Source of the DNA: Alcaligenaceae bacterium SAGV5 | GTDB lineage: Bacteria; Pseudomonadota; Gammaproteobacteria; Burkholderiales; Burkholderiaceae_B | Assembly (NCBI GenBank): GCA_009360345.1 | Contig: SPDP01000001.1 | Span: 1,860,001-1,924,000, forward strand | Length of the DNA stretch: 64,000 nucleotides | Reading direction: 5' to 3' | In this document: positions 34,505 through 42,118 of the stretch, one piece after another | How the letters are laid out: each line of letters begins with the position of its first letter | Position numbering within the stretch: position 1 is the first letter of the stretch | Translations under genes and position numbers: made by a program | Notes under the pieces: model-generated | Told to the model about the DNA's origin: nothing | Seen by the model: only the letters and a program-made list of their open reading frames with translations | Databases searched by the model: none

Positions 34505-35613
34505 GTCTTTTCCTTTTCATCGCCGCCCGGCGCGGCCGGGTCGATCTCGTAGATCCGGGTCGGCGTGCGAAAGCGCACGTCCGGCGACAGGCTGTTCGCC
34601 ACCACGAGATAGCGTTTGCCGTCGCGGTGGAAGTACGCCGCGTCGGTACCGCCACGGGTGGCGAACGATACGGCGGGAACCAGCCTGTCATCGGCGAGCC
34701 GGTAGATGACGGACGCCAGGTCCGTGACGGGAGCCTCGCGGGTGCCGCGCAGGAAATTCACCACCACCAGCGCCTGGATGTCGTCCAGCCACGCGAACTC
34801 CCGGCCGCCAGGACCGGACACCACCTGATGGGGCACGAACCGGTTGTCCGTCCACCGGTACAACAGCGTGTCGCCGAGCAGATTGCAGAAGGCCAGCCAA
34901 TGCCGCCCGCCCGTCACGAAATGACAGAAGGCACGCCCGCTGTTGCCGTCCAGGTCCTGGAAGTGCTCGAACGATGTGCCGTTCCAACGCAGCAGCCGCG
35001 ACGGCCGGACATGGTCGGCGTAGGCCAGCAGCTGGTGGCCGTCGACTTCGATGCCGGCCCAGTTGTAGCCCCAGGCGGAATCGATGCGCTGGAAGACGGA
35101 GAAGTCCCGGCCGTTCCATTCGTACAGGGTCGACATGTCCTCCGGGGCCGGCGTCTCGCCCGGCCCGGCCACGCACTGGGCCAGCGCCAGGAAATGCCGC
35201 GCGCCGATCCCTACGTGCTTCCATTGCTTGGCCGCGAAGCTCGGCACCCGCTGGAAAGGCAGGAAACGCCCGCCTTCCACTTCGAAGATGATCGACCCCG
35301 GCCGCATGTCGTAGGGGCCGGAGCCGGACCGGAGGCAGGCCACGGCCAGGAAGGCGCGCTCGCCGATGCGGAAGAACTCCGCGTCCTCGCCCCCCGGAGC
35401 GTCCAGGGTCGCGTGCGGCACGAAGCGGCCCCCCTCCCAGCGGTAGACCAGCACCTGCGTATCGCTGTCCCCCGCCGTCATGTCGGCGGGCCTGCCTTCG
35501 ACGTCGCGCGCCAATTGCGGCACGGCCAGGTAGCGCGCCCCCTCGTGCTCGAACGTGGCCGCGGCCCGCGCCCCCGACGTATCCAGCTCCTGGATGCAGC
35601 GCAATCCGATCAT
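34501..35613 (-). CDS. EPTP-repeat beta-propeller protein
   Basis: A 370-residue protein of about seven repeats of 45-50 residues, each with a pattern such as STLYEWNGRDFSVFQRI, SRLLRWNGTSFEHFQDLD, DTLLYRWTDNRFVPHQVV or SVIYRLADDRLVPAVSF, followed by a strand like RHWLAFCN. These are EPTP (epitempin) repeats, best known from vertebrate LGI proteins, and imply a seven-bladed propeller. There is no signal peptide, so it appears cytoplasmic. It starts at ATG 35613, overlapping the amidohydrolase stop by four bases, and its own stop overlaps the next start. A propeller in a catabolic operon may be a sugar-lactone-type enzyme, a binding scaffold or a lid for its neighbours; I cannot choose. Confidence 0.8.
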   Translation of the reverse strand: MIGLRCIQELDTSGARAAATFEHEGARYLAVPQLARDVEGRPADMTAGDSDTQVLVYRWEGGRFVPHATLDAPGGEDAEFFRIGERAFLAVACLRSGSGPYDMRPGSIIFEVEGGRFLPFQRVPSFAAKQWKHVGIGARHFLALAQCVAGPGETPAPEDMSTLYEWNGRDFSVFQRIDSAWGYNWAGIEVDGHQLLAYADHVRPSRLLRWNGTSFEHFQDLDGNSGRAFCHFVTGGRHWLAFCNLLGDTLLYRWTDNRFVPHQVVSGPGGREFAWLDDIQALVVVNFLRGTREAPVTDLASVIYRLADDRLVPAVSFATRGGTDAAYFHRDGKRYLVVANSLSPDVRFRTPTRIYEIDPAAPGGDEKEKT

Positions 35614-36506
35614 GGCCGTCTCGCCGCGGGAAAGCCGAACAGCCTGGCGGGATTGTCGACGAGGATGCGCCGCAGCCCCTCCGGCTCTGGGACCCAGTCC
35701 GCCAGCAGGTTCAGCAGACTCCCCGTATCGAGGTCGCCGTCGGGAATGTGCGGCCAATCGCTGCCCCAGATCACGCGGTCGGGCAGGGTCTCGACGATGG
35801 CCCGGGCCAGCGGGCGCAGTCTGGCGTAGTTGCGGTCCTTGGCCAGGCGATAGGGACCGGACAGCTTGAACCAGCCGCGCCCCTCGTGCGCCGCCCGCAG
35901 CAGGCGGTCGAAATCCTCGCGGGTCAGGCCATCGGCCTCGAGCATGTATCCCATGTGGTCGATGACGAAGTCGGCGTCGATCGACGGCAGGAACGGAATC
36001 AGGTCGCGCACCACCGATCCCGGGGTATAGAACTGCACGTGCCAGCCGAGGCGCGAGGCGCGGCGCACGCTGCGCTCGATATACGCCCGCAGTTCCCTGC
36101 CCGGCAACCGGGCGCGCAGGAAGAGGTCCAGCCTGAGCGCGCGCACGCCTCGCTCGTGCATGCGCGCCAGCGCTTCGTCCTCGATGTCGTCGTCGATCAT
36201 GGCCACGCCGCGCGCGCGGTCGCCGCGGCGCTCCAGCGCATCCAGCATGCAGCGGTTGTCGGTGCCGTAGTAGCTGGGCTGCACGATCACGTAGCGTTCC
36301 ACGCCCAGCGCCTCCAGCGCTTCTTCCAGCTTCGATCGCGCGCCGTCTGGCAGCGTGTAATGAGGATGCGGAACGCGCGGATAGCGGTCGGCCGGCCCGA
36401 ATACGTGCACGTGGGCATCGCAGGCGCCCGCCGGCACGTCGAAACGGGGACGCTCCAACGTGGAAGACGCGCGCATGGGCGTGGAGACAAGCATGGAATC
36501 TGTCAT
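35610..36506 (-). CDS. Amidohydrolase-2 family hydrolase (PDC-lactonase-like)
   Basis: A 298-residue TIM-barrel hydrolase of the amidohydrolase-2 family, related to 2-pyrone-4,6-dicarboxylate lactonase and 4-sulfomuconolactone hydrolase. His32 and His34 lie in CDAHVHVFGP; other family marks are VQPSYYGTDNRCMLDAL, FVIDHMGYM, WFKLSGPYRL and VIWGSDWPH, with DNPARLFGFP at the C-terminus. It should hydrolyse a lactone or cyclic carboxylate. I start at ATG 36506 (MTDSMLVSTP); 36494 is possible. It heads the group of three ATGA-coupled genes amidohydrolase, EPTP protein and unknown protein. The amidohydrolase at 41183 is a clear paralogue. Confidence 0.85.
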   Translation of the reverse strand: MTDSMLVSTPMRASSTLERPRFDVPAGACDAHVHVFGPADRYPRVPHPHYTLPDGARSKLEEALEALGVERYVIVQPSYYGTDNRCMLDALERRGDRARGVAMIDDDIEDEALARMHERGVRALRLDLFLRARLPGRELRAYIERSVRRASRLGWHVQFYTPGSVVRDLIPFLPSIDADFVIDHMGYMLEADGLTREDFDRLLRAAHEGRGWFKLSGPYRLAKDRNYARLRPLARAIVETLPDRVIWGSDWPHIPDGDLDTGSLLNLLADWVPEPEGLRRILVDNPARLFGFPAARRP

Positions 36507-36523
36507 GGCGGAGCCGTGGTGGA

Positions 36524-37501
36524 TCAATCGAGATGAACGCGCCCGCTCGCGGCGACGCGCCGGTTGCGGTCGAGTTCGGAGGAAATCGCCTCGCGCATCG
36601 CCGCGGGGTCGTAGGCCTGGGGTTCGAAGCCCTGGCCTTCCAGGGCCAGACGCAGCCCCGGCTCGGCCATCGCGTCGCGCAGCGCGCGCCCGACCGCGTC
36701 CTGCTGGGCCGCGGGCGCGCCCGCCGGCATGGCCAGCCCCACCCATGAGCGATAGGTGTAGCCGCGCAGCGCGGGCAGACCCGATTCGGCGTAGGTCGGC
36801 ACGCCGGGCAGCAACTCCCATCGCCGCGCGCCCGTCGCCGCCAGGGCGCGAACCCTGCCGCTTTGGACGTAGGGCACGATGGGTGCGGTGACATAGACCA
36901 TCATGTCGACTTCACCGGCCACGAGCGCGTTCATGGCCTGCGCCTCGCCCTTGTAGGGCACGTGCCGCGCCGTGATCCCCAGCGTCTGCAACAGTTCCTC
37001 GCTCTGCAGGTGCAGGCTGGTGCCCACGCCGAAGGAAGCGTAGGTCAGCCCGTCGGGATGGGCCTTCGCAAAATCGACCAGCCCCGCGAGATCCGCCACC
37101 GGCAGGCCCGCGCGAACGGCCAGCACCCCCGAGTTCGCCGCCACGATGGCCAGGGGCGTGAAATCCTTCAGCGGGTCGTAGCCCACGGCGCGGTCCACCA
37201 CCGGGTTCACGGTCAGGATGGACGGCGAAACCGCCAGCAGCGTCTGGCCATCCCGGGGCGCGCGCAGCGCCGCCTGGGCGCCGATCTTGCCCGCCGCGCC
37301 CTGGCGGTTCTCGACCACCACCGGCGCGTCGAGCCGGGGTTGCAGATATTGGGCGACCACCCTTGCCACGCGGTCTATCGGCCCGCCGGGCGGCGTCGGC
37401 ACCACGATGGTGACCGCGCGCTGGGCATGGACCGGCAGGCCCCCCGCCATCAATGCGAGTGCCAGGGCCAGTGCCCCGCACCCTCTACGCCCGGGCCGCA
37501 T
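36524..37501 (-). CDS. Bug/TctC-family receptor
   Basis: A 325-residue receptor with signal peptide RRGCGALALALALMAGGLPV and loops IVVPTPPGGPIDRVARVVAQ, ENRQGAAGKIGAQAAL and ARHVPYKGEAQAMNALVAGE, which are close to the family norm. The start is ATG 37501 behind ctggag, overlapping the end of the aldolase gene by 17 bases. It lies 17 bp before the amidohydrolase start. It is thus physically the second gene of the minus-strand cluster that runs from the aldolase at 38315 to the Bug gene at 32292. Confidence 0.87.
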   Translation of the reverse strand: MRPGRRGCGALALALALMAGGLPVHAQRAVTIVVPTPPGGPIDRVARVVAQYLQPRLDAPVVVENRQGAAGKIGAQAALRAPRDGQTLLAVSPSILTVNPVVDRAVGYDPLKDFTPLAIVAANSGVLAVRAGLPVADLAGLVDFAKAHPDGLTYASFGVGTSLHLQSEELLQTLGITARHVPYKGEAQAMNALVAGEVDMMVYVTAPIVPYVQSGRVRALAATGARRWELLPGVPTYAESGLPALRGYTYRSWVGLAMPAGAPAAQQDAVGRALRDAMAEPGLRLALEGQGFEPQAYDPAAMREAISSELDRNRRVAASGRVHLD

Positions 37502-38315
37502 CGCCAGTCTCCAGGGAAGCAAGGGCCAGGTCGACGCGCTCCCGCATCGCCGCGGCCAGCAGATCGCTGTCTATGCCGGTCATCATGAACGGCGCGGCGC
37601 CGCGCGCGATCAAATCCGCCACATAGCGGACATCGGCGACGCCGCCTATGGCCAGCGGCTTGCCCGCCCTCAGGCATGCGCGCAACGCCGCTTCGTGCGC
37701 CTCGCGCACGAGGGGATGCGTGGCCTCCCCAGGCACGCCCAGCTCCGCGCACAGATCGTTGGTGCCGATCGCCAGCAGGTCCACGCCGGGCACGCTCGCG
37801 ATGGCCTCGGCATTCTCGATGCCGAGCGGGCTTTCCAGCAGCACCTTGACGAGGGTGGCACGGTTGGCGGTGGCATAGAGCTCCGCCGCCGGCACCCGGC
37901 GGTATCCCACGCAGGGCAGCGTCGCGATGGCCGACCGGTGCCCCAGGGGCGGGAAACGGCAGGCGGCCACCAGGTCCGCCGCCTGCCCGGCCGTCTCCAC
38001 CCGGGGAAAAATGATGCCCGAGGCTCCCGCGTCCAGCAGCCGCCCCACGACGCCGTACTCGCGCTCGGGCACCCGGACCAGCGCCGTCAACCCCAGGTCC
38101 GCGGCGGTTCCGCAAAGCGCCCCCGCGACGTCCACGGGCATGGCGCTATGCTCCAGGTCCACCCAGACGGCATGGTGCCCCGTGGCCCGGGCCCACCGCA
38201 CGACATCGGGCGTGCGCGCGCACCGCAAACCCAGCGCGGCCACCGGCAGCCGGCGCGCCAACCTGTCGATGACGGGGTGGACGGCGCCTGCCGGGGAGTT
38301 GTCTCGTTGATCCAT
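37485..38315 (-). CDS. HpcH/HpaI-family aldolase
   Basis: A 276-residue class II aldolase of the HpcH/HpaI family, which cleaves 4-hydroxy-2-oxo-acids to pyruvate and an aldehyde. Family marks in order are HHAVWVDLEHSAM (His base), GIIFPRVETAGQA, KVLLESPLGIENAEAI (metal-binding Glu) and LLAIGTNDLCAELG (metal-binding Asp in the usual GxxDLxxxLG position). It is the first gene of the minus-strand cluster and is divergent from a LysR gene with two near-identical direct repeats in the gap. With the amidohydrolase it suggests ring-opening followed by aldol cleavage of an aromatic or cyclic acid. Confidence 0.85.
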   Translation of the reverse strand: MDQRDNSPAGAVHPVIDRLARRLPVAALGLRCARTPDVVRWARATGHHAVWVDLEHSAMPVDVAGALCGTAADLGLTALVRVPEREYGVVGRLLDAGASGIIFPRVETAGQAADLVAACRFPPLGHRSAIATLPCVGYRRVPAAELYATANRATLVKVLLESPLGIENAEAIASVPGVDLLAIGTNDLCAELGVPGEATHPLVREAHEAALRACLRAGKPLAIGGVADVRYVADLIARGAAPFMMTGIDSDLLAAAMRERVDLALASLETGDAARA

Positions 38316-38357
38316 TTTTTGCTCTCGCCTCCTCGATGCCCCGCATCCTATGCCTCC

Positions 38358-38406
38358 TTTTTGATATTCTGAAATACAATTTATAGGGGGTTTTTGATAT
38401 CCTGAA
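38358..38406. promoter_or_regulatory. Pair of direct repeats between aldolase and LysR genes
   Basis: The 16-mer tttttgatattctgaa (38358-38373) recurs as tttttgatatcctgaa (38391-38406), 15 of 16 bases identical and 33 bp apart, which is three helical turns. The second copy ends four bases before the LysR ATG at 38410. This is a likely tandem LysR operator controlling both the regulator and the divergent aldolase-Bug-amidohydrolase cluster. Confidence 0.65.
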
Positions 38407-38409
38407 GAT

Positions 38410-39300
38410 ATGATCGAACTGCGTCACCTGCGCTACTTCGTCGCCGTCGCGGAAGAACTCAACTTCACGCGCGCCGCCCAGCGGCTGCACATGGCCCAGC
38501 CGCCGCTCAGCATCCAGATCCGCGCGCTGGAAGAAGAACTCAAGGTGCAATTGTTCGAACGGGACAAGCGGCGCGTGGCGCTGACCCAGGCGGGCCGGCA
38601 TTTCCTGGAGCGCGCCCGCGGCATCCTGCGCCAAGTGGAGGATGCGAAGGGAGAGGCCCGCAGCGCCGCCTCCGGCGAGATCGGCGCCATTTCGCTGGGC
38701 TATACCGCATCGTCGATGCTGTCCTCGCTGCCGTCCATCCTGCGGGATTTCCAGCTCTCCCATCCGCGGGTGCACATGGACCTGCACGAGATGACCTCGG
38801 TCGATCAGCTCGATGCCGTCAACGCGCGCACGCTGGACCTGGCCATACTCCGGCATCCCGGGGTGGAAATCCCGGCCGGCATCGCCATCGAGGAATGGCT
38901 GCGCTCGCCGCTCGTGGCCGCGATTCCCGCCGGCCATCCCCTGGCGGCCGCGCCGCTCCACATAGGCGACCTGCGCGACCACCCGCTCGTCATGTATCCG
39001 CGCCAGGCCGGCATAGGCCTGTACTGGAAGGTCCAGGACCTGTGCGCGAAAGCCGGATTCCGGCCGCGCATGGTCCAGGAAGCCCGCGAGGCCTCCACCA
39101 TCATCGGGCTGGTCGCGGCCGGCGTGGGCATCGCCATCGTGCCTTCGCACACGCAGTGCATCGCGCTGGAAGGAGTGGTCTATCAGCGCATCCTGGACAA
39201 GGACGCGGTATCGCCGCTGCACCTGGCCTACCGCGAGGCCGATCAGGGCGCCCATTTGCGCAAGTTACTCGTTCTTCTGCGCGCACGCCGGAAAATGTAA
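38410..39300 (+). CDS. LysR-family regulator (BenM/CatM-like)
   Basis: A 296-residue LysR protein beginning MIELRHLRYFVAVAEELNFT, with AQRLHMAQPPLSIQIRALEE as recognition region and FERDKRRVALTQAGRHFLER next, all typical of the BenM/CatM/CbnR branch that controls aromatic degradation. It is divergent from the aldolase-headed cluster and overlaps its own putative operator. That branch is often triggered by muconate-type intermediates, consistent with a lactonase-like enzyme in the target operon. Confidence 0.88.
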   Translation: MIELRHLRYFVAVAEELNFTRAAQRLHMAQPPLSIQIRALEEELKVQLFERDKRRVALTQAGRHFLERARGILRQVEDAKGEARSAASGEIGAISLGYTASSMLSSLPSILRDFQLSHPRVHMDLHEMTSVDQLDAVNARTLDLAILRHPGVEIPAGIAIEEWLRSPLVAAIPAGHPLAAAPLHIGDLRDHPLVMYPRQAGIGLYWKVQDLCAKAGFRPRMVQEAREASTIIGLVAAGVGIAIVPSHTQCIALEGVVYQRILDKDAVSPLHLAYREADQGAHLRKLLVLLRARRKM

Positions 39301-39312
39301 CGCGGCCGTCAT

Positions 39313-39363
39313 TGCCTGCCATCCGCCAGCCATGTGTATCCGTTCGCTAGCAGGCAGTTTTTT
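39313..39363 (+). terminator. Possible terminator after the LysR gene
   Basis: Arms tgcctgc (39313-39319) and gcaggca (39350-39356) are followed by gtttttt. The stem is 7 bp, but the loop of about 30 bases is unusually long, so it is only a fair candidate. Confidence 0.4.
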
Positions 39364-39587
39364 CTACTCGGGCCACGCGGCCTTTTCTTCCCGCTCCCCA
39401 GGGAACCGAATCCCGCACGCAGCCGCGGCTCGGGAGCCTTTGTTGTACCGGAGGCGACTCCCTTTTCCCGGGCATGCCGCTTTTTTGCGAAAAAAAAGAT
39501 AAGCCCTTTCTAACAACTGAGACATCCTGCAAACTTCCGATAACACACGCCACCTATACTCGCTCGCGCAATTACAACGGGAAGAGC

Positions 39588-39782
39588 ATGATTGTTTTCA
39601 TTGCCATCATCGCTGTCATCGGCGTAGGGATCCTCGTCATCAAGGTTCGCCAGCGGGCGAAGTCGCGTGAAGCCGCCCGTGAAAGATACGGCAAGCAGTG
39701 CCCCGGCTGCGGCAAATATGTGCACCCCGCCGCGGCCATCTGCAAGCACTGCTACGCCCGGCTGCCGGCCTCCAGGACCTAG
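39588..39782 (+). CDS. Small membrane protein with a zinc-ribbon tail
   Basis: A 64-residue protein. Residues 1-20 (MIVFIAIIAVIGVGILVIKV) are one membrane helix, residues 21-36 are basic (RQRAKSREAARERYG), and the C-terminus is a double-Cys zinc ribbon: CPGCGKYVHPAAAICKHCYAR. The start ATG 39588 is preferred because the helix begins there; the frame is open 38 codons upstream through AT-rich DNA without protein character. It is a single gene facing the LVIVD gene tail to tail. Function is unknown; the shape suits a membrane-bound adaptor. Confidence 0.7.
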   Translation: MIVFIAIIAVIGVGILVIKVRQRAKSREAARERYGKQCPGCGKYVHPAAAICKHCYARLPASRT

Positions 39783-39867
39783 GCTGAATCGACATCCGGC
39801 GTCCTGGCCCGCGACCGCCGCCAGGTACCGCCGCGGTCCCTGGCCGGTGGGGCGGGGCGAGCCGGGG

Positions 39868-41172
39868 CTAGGTATGCTCCAGGATGTCGAACCCGGCGTA
39901 GCGGTCGACCATGTAGATTCGATGCTGGTCGTCGACGAATACATCGTTGGTCTGCGGCGCGGCCTTGCCCGCCGCCGGGTGAGGAATGAAGTACCCCGCT
40001 TCGCGCGGCGACATGGGATTGGCGACATCCACCACGCGCAGGCCGCCTGCGAACCATGCGCAATAGACCAGAGTCCCCCGCCGCTGCTCCTGGAACTGAT
40101 GCGCGCCGAAGCGTCCTGGCGTGGCGCGGCTCCAGGGTGAGTCGAGTTCACTGACTTCGTAGCTCGACAGGGCCTTGATGTTCGACAGGTCGGTTACGTC
40201 CAGCACCCACAGGCAGCCGTGAGGCCGGCCTCGACGCCGGTCCAGTTCCTCGTCGTCGTGGGCATGGTCCTCTTCATCGATGGCCAGCGCGATCCTGCGT
40301 CCACCTATGGGCTGCTCCAGCGGCATGAAGGTATGCGAGGGCTCGGGAAAAGGCGGGTGATAGTTGAAACTGCCCAGGGTGGCCGGCTTGCGGATGTCCT
40401 TGACGTCGATCACCGCCACGCCGCCATGCCACAACCCCGCCCACAGTTCGTCCCCGTAGCGCAGCGCGTGGTGCAGCCGGTTCCTGCGCCCGGACCAGGC
40501 CGGGGTTTCGCCGCCGGCGATGTGCTGCCCGGGTATCCACCAGCGCGAGACCTCCTCGGGCCGGCTGGGGTCGCGTATGTCGTAGGTGACGAGGATGTTG
40601 CCGACGTAGCCGTCCATCTCGGTGGAAATGTAGGCGTAGTTCTCGTCCATGTCGAAGCGGTGCACGCCTATGCCGCCGGTCTTCTGGTGGACGAGCAGCC
40701 GGGGCCGGGTCTTGTCCGAAATGTCGTAGACCTTGAAGCCGCCGCGGTCGTAGGGCCGGCGTTCGGCTTCCTCGACCTTGGGAATGTCGGCCGCGTCCAC
40801 GTTCAGGGCATGGGCCAGCTCGGCATGGGTCGCGTCGCGGCCCAGCGTTTCGCGCAGCCGCGCGCGCAGGCCGGGGAGCTCTTCCGCCTTGCGGCCGATA
40901 CGGGTCATGTTGCGTTCGTTGTTGACGACCATGATGTCGCCCACCACGCGCGCCTTGTGGGTGTGCGACTCCGGGTCGTCCAGGTGGATCTGGCTGACGA
41001 CCACGGGCTTGCGCGGATCCGAGATATCGACGATGGAGGTTCCCAGCTGCGCCTTGTTGGGAATATGGCCGACATACGCATACTTGCCGGCGACGCACAC
41101 CTGGCCGGCGCCTGGCAGCTCCAGGCGGGAAAGACGGGCGATGTTTTTCGAGAGTTGTACCGGATCTGACAC
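39868..41172 (-). CDS. LVIVD-repeat beta-propeller protein
   Basis: A 434-residue protein of LVIVD-type repeats such as GTSIVDISDPRKPVVVSQ, GFKVYDISDKTRPRLLVH, GGVAVIDVKDIRKPATLGSF and GLRVVDVANPMSPREAGYF, which fold as a beta-propeller. His-rich insertions (DPESHTHKARVVGD, HRFDMDENYAY, EEDHAHDDEE) might bind metal. There is no signal peptide. I use GTG 41172 behind aaggggaag; the frame further upstream is open but antisense to nothing family-like. It lies 10 bp after the amidohydrolase stop. In position it mirrors the EPTP propeller of the neighbouring cluster. Confidence 0.82.
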   Translation of the reverse strand: MSDPVQLSKNIARLSRLELPGAGQVCVAGKYAYVGHIPNKAQLGTSIVDISDPRKPVVVSQIHLDDPESHTHKARVVGDIMVVNNERNMTRIGRKAEELPGLRARLRETLGRDATHAELAHALNVDAADIPKVEEAERRPYDRGGFKVYDISDKTRPRLLVHQKTGGIGVHRFDMDENYAYISTEMDGYVGNILVTYDIRDPSRPEEVSRWWIPGQHIAGGETPAWSGRRNRLHHALRYGDELWAGLWHGGVAVIDVKDIRKPATLGSFNYHPPFPEPSHTFMPLEQPIGGRRIALAIDEEDHAHDDEELDRRRGRPHGCLWVLDVTDLSNIKALSSYEVSELDSPWSRATPGRFGAHQFQEQRRGTLVYCAWFAGGLRVVDVANPMSPREAGYFIPHPAAGKAAPQTNDVFVDDQHRIYMVDRYAGFDILEHT

Positions 41173-41182
41173 AGACTTCCCC

Positions 41183-42118
41183 TTATGACGCTGTCGTGCG
41201 CGATTGACCGCCGGCGTCGTCGAAGCCGTATAGCCGCGCCGGGTTGTGCACAAGAATTTTTTCCCTCGTCGCGGCATCCGGGACCCACGTTCGCAGCAGG
41301 TCGCAGAGCGCGCCATCGTTGGGCATGGGTCCCTGAACCATGACATGGGGCCAGTCGCTGCCCCACAGCACGCGATCGGGAGCCTGGGCGACGATTTCCG
41401 CCGCCAGCGCGTCGACGTCGCGGTAAGGCAGGGGCTGGTGCGAAATGCGATAGGGCCCGGTCAGCTTCACCCAGGCCTTGCCGCGCCGCATGAGGCGTAT
41501 CAGTCCGGCCATGCCGGGCGCATCCGGCCCGCTGCCCGGGTGCGGATAGCCCATGTGCCCGAATACCAATGGCGTGGGCAGGTCGTCCAGCAGCGCCTCG
41601 ACGCCGGGAAATTCGTCGGCGTGCATCAGCAGTTCCAGATGCCAGCCCAATGGCGCAATGCGGTCGGCCAGCCTCCGCAATGCCGGCAGGGGCAGCTCGC
41701 CCTTGCCGTCTTTCCTGTCGACGATGTTCACCCGCAGGCCCCGCACGCCCAGTTCGTGCATGCCGGCAAGGTCCACGCCGGTATCGTCGGGATCGATGAC
41801 CGCCACGCCGCGCAGGTCCGGCCCCGCCGCGCGCAGGGTATCCAGCAGCAGCCGGTTGTCCGTGCCGTATACGCTGGGCTGGACCAGTACCGCCCGGCTT
41901 GCGCCCAGGGTGTCCAGCATGCGCCGGTACTGCTCCAGCGGCGCGGCGGGCGGGGTGTAGACGCGCCGGGGATCGTAGGGGTAGGCATGCGCCGGCCCGA
42001 ACAGGTGCGCGTGGGTATCGCAGCTGGCGGCGGGCAGGCGGAACGCCGGCCGGCGCGTATGGGGGTCGGCGGCCGCGCACAGCGGGGCATCGCCGGTATC
42101 GGCTGCATGCGAACTCAT
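41183..42118 (-). CDS. Amidohydrolase-2 family hydrolase, paralogue of the gene at 35610
   Basis: A 311-residue TIM-barrel hydrolase with CDTHAHLFGPAHAYPYDPRR, VQPSVYGTDNRLLLDTLRAA, LVFGHMGYPHPG, WVKLTGPYRISH and VLWGSDWPHVMVQGPMP, ending HNPARLYGFDD. The order and motifs match PDC-lactonase-like enzymes and the cluster-one amidohydrolase, including the shared VQPSxYGTDNR segment. It starts at ATG 42118, overlapping the Bug stop (ATGA), and ends 10 bp before the LVIVD gene. The three genes Bug, amidohydrolase and propeller read as one operon. Confidence 0.86.
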   Translation of the reverse strand: MSSHAADTGDAPLCAAADPHTRRPAFRLPAASCDTHAHLFGPAHAYPYDPRRVYTPPAAPLEQYRRMLDTLGASRAVLVQPSVYGTDNRLLLDTLRAAGPDLRGVAVIDPDDTGVDLAGMHELGVRGLRVNIVDRKDGKGELPLPALRRLADRIAPLGWHLELLMHADEFPGVEALLDDLPTPLVFGHMGYPHPGSGPDAPGMAGLIRLMRRGKAWVKLTGPYRISHQPLPYRDVDALAAEIVAQAPDRVLWGSDWPHVMVQGPMPNDGALCDLLRTWVPDAATREKILVHNPARLYGFDDAGGQSRTTAS

